Shown here: positions 17,438 through 25,617 of the stretch, in pieces
Numbering within the stretch: the stretch's first letter is position 1
Layout of the letters: each line of letters starts with the position of its first letter
From: CAVUEG01 sp963740525
GTDB lineage: Bacteria > Actinomycetota > Actinomycetes > Propionibacteriales > Nocardioidaceae
Assembly: GCA_963740525.1 (NCBI GenBank)
Contig: CAVUEG010000005.1
Span: forward strand, 153,793-217,792
Length of the DNA stretch: 64,000 nt
Direction of reading: 5' to 3'
Position numbers and translations under genes: made by a program
Notes under the pieces: model-generated
Seen by the model: only the letters and a program-made list of their open reading frames with translations
Databases searched by the model: none
Told to the model about the DNA's origin: nothing

Positions 17438-17532
17438 CCGTCGTCCACAGGTTGCACCTCGAAGGTGTGGACGGTCCTGTGTACGGCCGACGGTTTCGGT
17501 GGACAACCGATGCCTGTCTGTGGAGGACACGC
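17438..17532. other. Cluster of DnaA-box-like sequences
   Basis: Immediately after the amidase gene there are four sequences close to the actinobacterial DnaA box TTGTCCACA or its complement: CGTCCACAG (near 17442), TGTGGACGG (near 17466), GGTGGACAA (near 17498) and TGTGGAGGA (near 17519). None is a perfect 9-mer. Start and end are approximate. This could be a minor DnaA-binding region or coincidence. Confidence 0.25.
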
Positions 17533-17569
17533 CGATCGACGAGAATTCCCAGAAATAGTTGGCGAAACC

Positions 17570-17790
17570 CCTTGCGCAGCCCTGTCCGCGCCGCATAGAA
17601 CTCTCCCTACGCACTCCCTCCGGGGAATGCGGGATTCAGTCGAAACGAAGGTTCTTCACGGCGGGGCAACCCGCTGCGGCAGCAGGGTGACGAAGCCGCC
17701 GGAGCCGGAGGGAAGACTGGTCGATCGGAAGCGTCACCGTGATTCGGTCAACCTGAAGGGCCCTCGCAACTCATACTTGCGAGGGTCCTT
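17570..17790 (+). ncRNA. Possible structured leader RNA upstream of the acyltransferase
   Basis: Between the amidase and acyltransferase genes lies a 450-bp stretch without a convincing gene. From about 17571 there is a promoter-like pair (TTGCGC, then TAGAAC 18 bases on). A region rich in potential pairing follows (for example GGGGCAACCC, then CTGC-GGCA-GCAG, then GTGACGAAGCC), ending in the hairpin at 17756-17790. The middle part loosely recalls c-di-GMP-I riboswitch core motifs but is not a clear match. It could be a riboswitch-controlled leader or an independent small RNA. Boundaries are estimates. Confidence 0.35.
17756..17790 (+). terminator. Strong hairpin, terminator-like
   Basis: A 14-bp stem with one G-T pair and a 7-base loop; the core arms are CCCTCGCAA (17761-17769) and TTGCGAGGG (17777-17785), and the outer arms are AAGGG and TCCTT. 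No T-run follows, so termination would be weak or rely on another factor. It could also be the 3' end of a small RNA. It lies 100 bases before the acyltransferase start. Confidence 0.6.
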
Positions 17791-17890
17791 CGCCAATTCC
17801 GGGGGTTCTCGGTCGGCTTGCCGCTCACCCGTGCTGTCCACCGCACGCGCACGTCCCCGCGATCTCGTCGCCAGGGGCCACAATGACCCC

Positions 17891-18559
17891 ATGTTCTTCA
17901 GGCTGGTGCAGACCGTGATCCCACCGGTGGCGAAGGCCGTCTGGCGGCCGGAGGTCATCGGCCTCGAGAACGTCCCCGACACCGGTGGCGTGATCCTCGC
18001 GAGCAACCACCTCAGCTTCGCCGACAGCATGGTGATCCCGATCGTGGTCCCTCGGAAGGTGGTCTTCCTCGCGAAGAAGGAGTACTTCACCGGGACCGGT
18101 CTCAAGGGCGCCGCCACCCGGGCCTGGTTCGAGGGGATCGGCATGCTCCCGGTCGACCGTGAGGACTCCCGCGCGGCCGTGGCCAGCCTGGACGTCGCGC
18201 TGTCGGTGCTGCGCGACGGTGAGGCATTCGGGATCTACCCGGAGGGCACCCGTTCGCGCGACGGGCGCCTCTACCGCGGACGCACCGGCGTCGCCCACCT
18301 CGCCCTCACCGCTGGCGTGCCCGTCGTGCCCGTCGGGGTCCGCGGCACCGAGAACCTGCAGCCGGTCGGCTCCTCGAGGCTGCGGCTGGCCAAGGTCTCG
18401 GTCACCTTCGGCGCACCGATCGACTTCGCCGGCCGCTTCGAGGGCGTCCCCGTCGGCCGCGCCCGGCGCGAGGTCACCGACGAGATCATGACCGCGATCG
18501 CGGACCTGTCCGGCCAGGAGCGGGCCGACCACTACAACGAGCGCCCACCGGACGTCTGA
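17891..18559 (+). CDS. PlsC-family 1-acylglycerol-3-phosphate acyltransferase
   Basis: Acyltransferase of 222 residues. The catalytic HX4D motif is NHLSFAD (His40, Asp45) and the glycerophosphate-binding motif is YPEGTRS near residue 115. It transfers an acyl group to lysophosphatidate in phospholipid synthesis, at the membrane. The ATG at 17891 gives the usual family length and matches the family's N terminus. It sits between two catabolic units and has no obvious link to them. Confidence 0.92.
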   Translation: MFFRLVQTVIPPVAKAVWRPEVIGLENVPDTGGVILASNHLSFADSMVIPIVVPRKVVFLAKKEYFTGTGLKGAATRAWFEGIGMLPVDREDSRAAVASLDVALSVLRDGEAFGIYPEGTRSRDGRLYRGRTGVAHLALTAGVPVVPVGVRGTENLQPVGSSRLRLAKVSVTFGAPIDFAGRFEGVPVGRARREVTDEIMTAIADLSGQERADHYNERPPDV

Positions 18560-18698
18560 CCGGGACGGTCACCGCCTGGCTCGGCAGGACAGGCCGGCAG
18601 CCCCCGGGAACACGCTGGCAGGTGGTGACAACGACCCCCGGTCCTGTCGGCAACTTGTGCCGTGGCCCGGCGCCGGTCACGCCGGTTGAATCGTCAGC

Positions 18699-20831
18699 AT
18701 GGCGGCAGAGGCGACCCCCGACGGGCGACAACGCAGGATCCGGGTCGGGATCGACACCGGCGGCACCTTCACCGACGTGGTCGCCTTCGACGAGGACTCC
18801 GGCGAGCTGGTCACCACCAAGACCCCCTCGACGCCCGGCAACCCGGCCGACGGGTTCATGGCGGGCATCGAGAAGGTCCTCGGCCTGATCGAGGGTCTCG
18901 CCGGCCTCGACCAGGAGGCCCACGGGCGAGCCCTCAGCGCCGTCAGCCACGGGACCACCGTGGCCACCAACCAGCTGCTCGAGGGCAAGGTCGACGCGCT
19001 CGGCTTCATCACCACCACCGGCTACGAGTCGATGCTGGAGATCGCCCGCCAGTCGGTCCCCGACGGGTACGGCAACTCGTACTTCTGGGTGAAGCCGGAC
19101 CGGATCGTGCCGCGACACCTGGTCAAGGGCGTGCCGGGGCGGCTCGACTTCACCGGCGCCGAGCTCCGCCCCTTCGACGAGTCCGCGGCCCGCGAGGTCG
19201 CCCGCTGGTTCAAGGGTCGCGGGATCGACACGATCGGCGTCTGCCTGCTTCACGCGTACGCCAACCCCGAGCACGAGGAGCGGATGCGTCAGGTGCTGCT
19301 CGAGGAGCACCCGGACGCGGTCGTCTCCGTCTCCAGCGAGGTGCTGCGCGAGTACCGCGAGTACGAGCGCGCCATGACCACGCTCGTCGACGCCGCCGTG
19401 AAGCCGAAGCTCTCGAGGTACGTCGGCAACATCAAGTCCCGTCTCGACGCGTACGCCGGCGCGGACCGCAGCGTTCCCTTCTACGTGATGAAGTCCAACG
19501 GCGGTGTGCTCTCGGCCGACGAGGTCGTCCACCAGCCGATCACGACCGTGCTCTCCGGTCCCGCCGCGGGCGCGCTCGGTGCGGCACTGATCGCCCAGGT
19601 GGCGGGCTTCGACAGGGTCCTCACCAGCGACGGTGGTGGGACGTCGACCGATGTGAGCGTGGTGATCAACGGCGAGCCGACGTTGACCACCGAGGGCACC
19701 GTCGGCGTCTACCCGAGCAAGATCCCGATGATCGACGTGGTGACGGTCGGTGCCGGCGGCGGCTCCATCGCGTGGCTCTCACCCGAGGGCACGCTCAAGG
19801 TCGGCCCGCACTCGGCCGGGGCGGACCCCGGCCCGCTCTGCTACGGCAAGGGCGGCACGGACGTGACGATCACCGACGCCCACGTCGTGCTCGGCCGGAT
19901 CCCTCCGCATCTGCTCGGGGGTGAGATCCCGCTCGACGTCACCGCGGCCCGGGCGGGCGTCGAGGCACTGGCCAAGCAGCTGGACCTGACGTCGCAGGCC
20001 TGCGCCACGGGCATTCTTGAGATCTCTGCCTGGAACCAGGCCAACGCCCTACGCCAGGTCACCGTCAAGCGCGGCCTCGATGTCCGCGACTTCACCCTGA
20101 CCACCTTCGGGGGCTCGGGTTCCCTGCTGCTGTGCCGACTGGTCGACGTGCTCGGCCTGCGCGCCGTGCTCGTGCCGCCCAACCCGGGCAACGTCTCCGC
20201 ATTCGGCCTGCTCACCGTGGACGTGAAGAACGACTACGTGCAGACCCACGTCAGCCTGCACGACCAGCTCGACCCCGCCGACCTCAGCGCGATCTACGCC
20301 GAGCTGACCCGCAAGGCGGCCGCGGCGCTGACGACCGAGGGGTTCGCCCCCGAGCAGCACCGCTTCGACCGCACCGCCGACCTGCGCTACTTCGGCCAGG
20401 CCTTCGAGGTGCGCGTCGAGGTCCCCGAGGGGGCCCTCGACGATGCCGCGCTGGCCGCGGTCGCGGGCGCGTTCCACGACGCGCACCGGGGGCTCTACGG
20501 CTACGACTTCGCCACCGACCCCTCCCAGCAGGTCGAGTGGGTGAACCTGCGGGTCTCCGGCGTCGGCCCGATCCAGCGACCCGAGATCACCCGGGTTCCC
20601 GTGGTCGAGCCCGTGGTCGAGCCGGAGCCGCGCAGCCGACGCGACGTCTGCTTCGAGCCCGCCGAGGGGTACGTCGACACGCCGGTCTTCTGGCGACCGG
20701 ACCTGGTGCCCGGGCAGGTGGTCGCCGGACCGGCGGTCATCGAGGAGTTCGGGTCCACGGTGCCCTTGCACCCCGGCTTCACCTCGCGTATCGACGAGTT
20801 CCTCAACATCATCGTGACCAGGGAGCAGTGA
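18699..20831 (+). CDS. hyuA: Hydantoinase/oxoprolinase family protein, subunit A
   Basis: Protein of 710 residues of the HyuA family. The N-terminal ATP-binding motif of the actin-like fold, GIDTGGTFTDVV, is at residues 17-28, and a second phosphate-binding stretch (SDGGGTSTDVS) lies near 310. Relatives catalyse ATP-dependent hydrolysis or carboxylation, for example N-methylhydantoin amidohydrolase, 5-oxoprolinase and acetophenone carboxylase. It shares one base with hyuB (TGATG). The true substrate is unknown; a cyclic imide or ureide in this catabolic region is likely. Confidence 0.93.
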   Translation: MAAEATPDGRQRRIRVGIDTGGTFTDVVAFDEDSGELVTTKTPSTPGNPADGFMAGIEKVLGLIEGLAGLDQEAHGRALSAVSHGTTVATNQLLEGKVDALGFITTTGYESMLEIARQSVPDGYGNSYFWVKPDRIVPRHLVKGVPGRLDFTGAELRPFDESAAREVARWFKGRGIDTIGVCLLHAYANPEHEERMRQVLLEEHPDAVVSVSSEVLREYREYERAMTTLVDAAVKPKLSRYVGNIKSRLDAYAGADRSVPFYVMKSNGGVLSADEVVHQPITTVLSGPAAGALGAALIAQVAGFDRVLTSDGGGTSTDVSVVINGEPTLTTEGTVGVYPSKIPMIDVVTVGAGGGSIAWLSPEGTLKVGPHSAGADPGPLCYGKGGTDVTITDAHVVLGRIPPHLLGGEIPLDVTAARAGVEALAKQLDLTSQACATGILEISAWNQANALRQVTVKRGLDVRDFTLTTFGGSGSLLLCRLVDVLGLRAVLVPPNPGNVSAFGLLTVDVKNDYVQTHVSLHDQLDPADLSAIYAELTRKAAAALTTEGFAPEQHRFDRTADLRYFGQAFEVRVEVPEGALDDAALAAVAGAFHDAHRGLYGYDFATDPSQQVEWVNLRVSGVGPIQRPEITRVPVVEPVVEPEPRSRRDVCFEPAEGYVDTPVFWRPDLVPGQVVAGPAVIEEFGSTVPLHPGFTSRIDEFLNIIVTREQ

Positions 20832-22801
20832 TGGCAGTCATGACCGGGATGGCCGGGGGCAAGCCCGCCGGACGGCCGCAAGCCCGGGGCCGCCGCGCTC
20901 CCACCGACTTCCCGTTCGGGAGCCTGACCACCGATGCCGGTGCGTCCGCCGACCCGGTGCTCGTCGAGATCGTCCAGGGCAGCCTGGCCTCGGTCGAGAT
21001 GGAGGTCGAGACGGCGATCGCCCGCACCAGCCGTAGCCCGATGATCCGCGACGCCCACGACTTCCGGGCCGGGATCCACGACCGGCTGCTGCGCAAGCTG
21101 ACGGGACGCTCCTACAGCGCGCTGGTGCACCCGGTGGCCCGCGACTTCCCACTCGAGGAGATGCAGCCCGGGGACGTCTTCTTCCACAACGACGTCTACC
21201 GCTCCGAGGGCGGCATCGGCCACCTGCCCGACCTCTGCGTCACCGTGCCGGTCTTCCACGACGGCCAGGTGGTCGCGTTCGTGCAGGCCTTCGGCCACCA
21301 CGACGACATCGGCGGTGCGGTGCCGGGCTCGATGCCCAGCCACGCCACGAGCGTCTTCGAGGAGGGGCTGATGGTCCCGCCGATCAAGCTCTGGGACCGC
21401 GGGGTGCCGGTGCGCTCGGCTCTGGCGATCATGACGCGCAACTCACGGATGCCCGAGTCGCTGGCCGCCGACCTCGACGCCGAGTGCTCGGCCTGCCTCA
21501 TGGGCGCCGGCCGTCTCGGTGAGCTCTTCGACCGCTACGGCAAGGAGACCGTCGAGGCCTGCTTCGACGCGATCATCGACCGCACCACCACGACGTACCG
21601 TCGCGAGATCCTCTCCAAGATCCCCGTCGGCGAGTGGGTCTGGGAGGACTACGCCGAGCACGACGGGGTCGACGACCCGCGGCTGCACGCGCAGCGGATC
21701 ACGATGACCCGCACCGCGGCCGACGACCCGGACGGCGAGCGGCTGATCCTCGACTTCACCGGCACCTCCCCGCAGGCGAAGGGGCCGATCAACCACTGCG
21801 GCGACTACAGCGACGGCGTCTTCCTCAAGAAGTGGCTGGCACCGATCCTGCGCAACCTCGCCGACACCCCCGAGCGGATGGCCGAGCTCGACGTCAACGA
21901 GGGCATCGTGCCGCTGATCGAGATGCGCTTCCCGGAGAAGGGCACGCTGCTCACGCCGATCTTCCCGGCGCCGACCAACGCTCGGACCTTCGTCATCCTG
22001 CGGCTGCTCGGCGTGCTCGCCGGGGTCGTCGCGAAAGCGGTGGACGGCAGGATGCCGGCCGACCAGGAGACGATCCGCTACACCGGGGTGTACGGCGAGG
22101 ACCTCGAGGGTCGTCCGTACCTCATGCGTGAGGTGCTCGGTGGTGGGTCCGGCGGGCGCTACTACGCCGACGGCGAGGACACCATCCACGTCGTGCCCGA
22201 CTCCCGGAACCTGCCCTCGGAGTTCACCGAGTCCCGCTTCCCGTTCATCGTCGAGCGGCTCGACGTGGCCATGGACTCCGGCGGGCCGGGGGAGTACCGC
22301 GGCGGTCTCGGCTACGAGAAGCACATCCGGATGCTCAAGGACGCGCACTTCATGTCGATCGCCGACCGCTCGATCCTCGCCTGCTGGGGCGTCAAGGGCG
22401 GCAAGGCCGGCCAGCCGTTCGAGGTCGTCATCGACGCGGGCGGACCGCGTGAGCGCACCGTCGACGCCCTCGCCGACGCCGAGGAGGTCAAGGCCGGGGA
22501 GGTGATCCGGATCCGGACCACGGGGGGCGGCGGCTGGGGCGACCCGCTGGTCCGCGACCCCGCCCTGGTCGTGCGGGACGTGGTCTGGCGCAAGGTGTCG
22601 CCCGAGGCGGCACTGACGGCGTACGGCGTCGTGCTGACCGGCTCTCTCGAGGACGACACGCTCGACCACGACCCGGAGGCCACCGCGGCGGAGCGCGCCG
22701 CGCGCCCGGCGGTCGACGATGCAGACGCGTTCTTCGACCGCGGCCCCGGCTACGCGAGCCTCAGCGGCGGTCCCCGCTCTGCCGACGTGGACGTGCGCTG
22801 A
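20831..22801 (+). CDS. hyuB: Hydantoinase/oxoprolinase family protein, subunit B
   Basis: Protein of 656 residues of the HyuB family, from an ATG overlapping the hyuA stop. Family stretches include FFHNDVYRSEGGIGHLPD near residue 120 and the glycine-rich C-terminal TTGGGGWGDPL. HyuB works with HyuA as one enzyme; the histidine/aspartate-rich HNDVY and AFGHHDDIGG regions probably bind metal. It shares one base with the SDR gene, so hyuA-hyuB-SDR-carbamate kinase form one tight unit. Confidence 0.93.
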   Translation: MAVMTGMAGGKPAGRPQARGRRAPTDFPFGSLTTDAGASADPVLVEIVQGSLASVEMEVETAIARTSRSPMIRDAHDFRAGIHDRLLRKLTGRSYSALVHPVARDFPLEEMQPGDVFFHNDVYRSEGGIGHLPDLCVTVPVFHDGQVVAFVQAFGHHDDIGGAVPGSMPSHATSVFEEGLMVPPIKLWDRGVPVRSALAIMTRNSRMPESLAADLDAECSACLMGAGRLGELFDRYGKETVEACFDAIIDRTTTTYRREILSKIPVGEWVWEDYAEHDGVDDPRLHAQRITMTRTAADDPDGERLILDFTGTSPQAKGPINHCGDYSDGVFLKKWLAPILRNLADTPERMAELDVNEGIVPLIEMRFPEKGTLLTPIFPAPTNARTFVILRLLGVLAGVVAKAVDGRMPADQETIRYTGVYGEDLEGRPYLMREVLGGGSGGRYYADGEDTIHVVPDSRNLPSEFTESRFPFIVERLDVAMDSGGPGEYRGGLGYEKHIRMLKDAHFMSIADRSILACWGVKGGKAGQPFEVVIDAGGPRERTVDALADAEEVKAGEVIRIRTTGGGGWGDPLVRDPALVVRDVVWRKVSPEAALTAYGVVLTGSLEDDTLDHDPEATAAERAARPAVDDADAFFDRGPGYASLSGGPRSADVDVR

Positions 22802-23523
22802 TGCTGACCGTCATCACCGGCGGCACCCGGGGCATTGGCGCGGCGACCGCGCTCCGGCTCGCCACGGAGGGGCACGACCTGGTGCTGTCCTACGCGACGG
22901 ACCACCAGTCGGCCGACGCAACAGCGCATCGGACCCGTGCCGCCGGGGTGCGGGTCGAGGTGCTGCAGGCGGATGTCTCTGATCCCGACCAGGTCGACGC
23001 ACTGTTCGATGCCGCGGCGAAGGTCGGCCAGATCACCGGGCTGGTCAACAACGCCGGCTCCACCATGCACCTCGGCGACCTCGCAGACACCCCGGTCGAA
23101 GTCATCCGCAGGGTCATCGAGGTGAACCTCACCGGCGCGGTGCTGGTCGCCCGCCGGGCCTTGCAGGCGATGACCAGCGGCGGTGCGATCGTCAACGTCT
23201 CCTCGGGCGCCGCGACGCTGGGTTCCCCTCACGAGTACGTCCACTACGCCGCAGCCAAGGCCGGGGTCGATGCCCTCACGCTCGGCCTGGCGCAGGAGGT
23301 CGCCGCGCGCGGGATCCGCGTCAACGGCGTCGCGCCTGGCATCGTGCGGACCGACATCCACGCGGCGGCCGGAGACCCTGACCGTCTCGAACGGGTGGCC
23401 GACATCGTCCCGCTGGGCCGTGTCGGCGAGCCCGAGGAGGTCGCCGAGGCGATCGTGTGGCTCCTGTCCGACGCGTGCCCCTACGCGACCGGAACGACCT
23501 TGAGAGTGGCGGGTGGCCGATGA
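22801..23523 (+). CDS. SDR-family oxidoreductase (FabG-like)
   Basis: Short-chain dehydrogenase of 240 residues. The NAD(P)-binding motif TGGTRGIG is at 6-13, NNAG near 83-86, and the catalytic Ser134/135, Tyr149 and Lys153 are all present. It is similar in length to 3-oxoacyl-ACP reductase FabG. Being fused by overlaps between hyuB and the carbamate kinase, it probably acts on an intermediate of the same pathway (for example a semialdehyde), but this is not provable from sequence. Confidence 0.9.
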   Translation: MLTVITGGTRGIGAATALRLATEGHDLVLSYATDHQSADATAHRTRAAGVRVEVLQADVSDPDQVDALFDAAAKVGQITGLVNNAGSTMHLGDLADTPVEVIRRVIEVNLTGAVLVARRALQAMTSGGAIVNVSSGAATLGSPHEYVHYAAAKAGVDALTLGLAQEVAARGIRVNGVAPGIVRTDIHAAAGDPDRLERVADIVPLGRVGEPEEVAEAIVWLLSDACPYATGTTLRVAGGR

Positions 23524-24452
23524 GAGTTCTCCTTGCACTGGGCGGCAACGCGATGACCGGGCCCGACGGGAGCGCGCGTCCTGAGCACCAGATCGCGGCG
23601 GCCCGGGTGGCCATGAAGTCGGTGGCCGACCTCGTCGCCCGTGACGTGGACGTGGTCATCACCCATGGCAACGGCCCCCAGGTCGGCAACCTGCTGGTCA
23701 AGAACGAGCTCGCGGCTGCCGTCGTACCCCCGGTCCCGCTCGACTGGTGCGGGGCGCAGACCCAGGCCACGCTCGGCTTCGTGCTGATGAACGCCCTCGA
23801 CGCGGCGCTGGCCGGCCGCGGCGTCGACCGCCCCAGCGCAACGGTGGTGACCCGCACCGTCGTCGACTCGGAGGACGCGGGGTTCGTCAAGCCGACCAAG
23901 CCGATCGGCAGGTTCCTGCCCGCGGACGAGGCGGCGCTCCTGGTCGAGCACGGCGAGACGTGGGAGGACCGCGGCGAGAAGGGATGGCGCCGGCTCGTCG
24001 CCTCTCCCGAGCCCCTCGAGATCGTGGACGCTCCCGCCGTCAGAGCGCTGGTCGACGCCGGCTTCGTGGTGATCGCCGCGGGCGGCGGCGGGGTTCCCGT
24101 CGTGCGGGAGACCGAGGGACTGCGTGGCGTCGAGGCCGTGATCGACAAGGACCTCGGAGCGGCGCTGCTGGCGCGCACGGTCGAGGCCGACGTCCTCGTG
24201 GTCGCCACCGACGTCCCCAACGCCGTGCTCCGGTTCGGCACCCCCGACGCCGAGCCGCTGGGCCGGGTCACCGTCACCCGACTGCGCGCGCTCGCCGGCG
24301 AGGGCCACTTCGCCAGCGGTTCCATGGGCCCGAAGGTCGACGCGGCGTGCCGCTTCGTCGAAGCAGGCGGCCGGTACGCCGTGATCAGCAACCTCGAACA
24401 GATCCTCGACGCGGTGACCGGTGAGGCCGGCACCGTCGTCGTACCCGACTGA
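23520..24452 (+). CDS. arcC: Carbamate kinase
   Basis: Carbamate kinase of 310 residues, the standard family length. Key stretches: LALGGNAM at the start, HGNGPQVGN near 50, VKPTKPIGRF near 125, AAGGGGVPV near 180 and VIDKDLGAALLA near 203. It makes ATP from carbamoyl phosphate and ADP. No arginine deiminase or ornithine carbamoyltransferase gene is nearby, so its carbamoyl phosphate probably comes from the FdrA-type carbamoyltransferase encoded at 4389-8097, as AllK works with AllFGH in E. coli. The start overlaps the SDR stop by four bases. Confidence 0.95.
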   Translation: MRVLLALGGNAMTGPDGSARPEHQIAAARVAMKSVADLVARDVDVVITHGNGPQVGNLLVKNELAAAVVPPVPLDWCGAQTQATLGFVLMNALDAALAGRGVDRPSATVVTRTVVDSEDAGFVKPTKPIGRFLPADEAALLVEHGETWEDRGEKGWRRLVASPEPLEIVDAPAVRALVDAGFVVIAAGGGGVPVVRETEGLRGVEAVIDKDLGAALLARTVEADVLVVATDVPNAVLRFGTPDAEPLGRVTVTRLRALAGEGHFASGSMGPKVDAACRFVEAGGRYAVISNLEQILDAVTGEAGTVVVPD

Positions 24453-24474
24453 CCCGCCACCGAAAGGAATCCTG

Positions 24475-25569
24475 ATGCCCTCAGCGATCGAAGTACGCAA
24501 GGTCCCGATCCACTCCGTTGCCGACGCCAGCGAGCTGGCGAAGCTGATCGACGATGGCGTGATGGCCGCCGACCGCGTGATCGCGATCATCGGCAAGACG
24601 GAGGGGAACGGCGGGGTCAACGACTACACGCGGATCATCTCCGACCGTGCCTTCCGGGAGGTCCTGATCGAGAAGGGCGCCCCCGCCGAGCAGGTCAACC
24701 AGGTGCCGATCGTGTGGTCGGGAGGCACCGACGGCGTGATCAGCCCGCATGCCACGATCTTCGCCACCACCGACGCCGAGCCGACCGACGACCTGCGGCT
24801 GACGGTCGGGTTCGCCATGAGCGAGCAGCTGCTGCCCGAGGACATCGGCCGGGTGGCCATGGTCTCGAAGGTCGCCGACGCGGTGAAGGTCGCGATGGAG
24901 AAGGCCGGGATCACCGACGCCGCGGACGTGCACTACGTCCAGACGAAGACCCCGCTGCTCACCGTGCACACGATCCGCGATGCCAAGTCCCGCGGGAAGA
25001 CCGTGTGGACCGAGCACACCCACGAGTCGATGGACCTCTCCAACGGCTGCACCGCCCTCGGCATCGCCGTCGCGCTGGGTGAGATCGAGATGCCGACCGA
25101 CGCGGACGTCATGCACGACCGCTCGCTGTTCTCCGCGGTCGCCTCGTGCTCGTCGGGCGTCGAGCTCGACGTGGCCCAGGTGGTCCTCGTCGGCAACGCC
25201 ACCGGGGTCGGAGGCCGCTACCGCGTGGGTCACTCGGTGATGAAGGACGCCCTCGACGCCGACGGGATCTGGGATGCGATCCGCTCCGCCGGGCTCGACC
25301 TGCCCGAGCGCCCGCACCCCTCGGACCTCGACGGCCGGCTGGTCAACGTGTTCCTCAAGTGCGAGGTCTCCCAGGACGGCAACGTGCGCGGTCGCCGCAA
25401 CGCGATGCTGGACGACTCCGACGTGCACTGGCACCGCCAGATCAAGGCCGCCGTCGGTGGCGTCACTGCCGCGGTCACCGGTGACCCGGCCGTCTTCGTC
25501 TCCGTCTCCGCTGCCCACCAGGGCCCCGACGGTGGCGGTCCGGTCGCGGCGATCGTGGACCTCGGCTGA
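24475..25569 (+). CDS. Ring-opening amidohydrolase (barbiturase / cyanuric acid hydrolase family)
   Basis: Protein of 364 residues with the three-fold repeat of the AtzD/barbiturase family. Each repeat contributes a Lys-Ser pair: Lys41 (IIGKTEGN) with Ser82 (WSGGTDG), Lys158 (VQTKTPL) with Ser226/227 (ASCSSGVE), and Lys295 (FLKCEVS) with Ser345 (VSVSAAHQG). Spacing agrees with the AtzD pairs. The family opens cyanuric acid or barbiturate rings; barbiturase yields ureidomalonate in oxidative pyrimidine breakdown. The NCS2 permease and Mo hydroxylase nearby favour barbiturase. An AAAGGA-type Shine-Dalgarno precedes the ATG. Confidence 0.93.
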   Translation: MPSAIEVRKVPIHSVADASELAKLIDDGVMAADRVIAIIGKTEGNGGVNDYTRIISDRAFREVLIEKGAPAEQVNQVPIVWSGGTDGVISPHATIFATTDAEPTDDLRLTVGFAMSEQLLPEDIGRVAMVSKVADAVKVAMEKAGITDAADVHYVQTKTPLLTVHTIRDAKSRGKTVWTEHTHESMDLSNGCTALGIAVALGEIEMPTDADVMHDRSLFSAVASCSSGVELDVAQVVLVGNATGVGGRYRVGHSVMKDALDADGIWDAIRSAGLDLPERPHPSDLDGRLVNVFLKCEVSQDGNVRGRRNAMLDDSDVHWHRQIKAAVGGVTAAVTGDPAVFVSVSAAHQGPDGGGPVAAIVDLG

Positions 25570-25617
25570 CGGCTGGCTGACCGTCGGCCGGACGACGCGA
25601 CCCGCGGTGTCCGGGCC

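Noticed and set aside
17540..17570. Second WhiB7-type promoter (CCCAGAAATAGTTGGCG resembles the whiB7 upstream block)
   Set aside because: The AT-rich block and a TTGGCG are present, but no -10 element lies at 17-18 bases after it.
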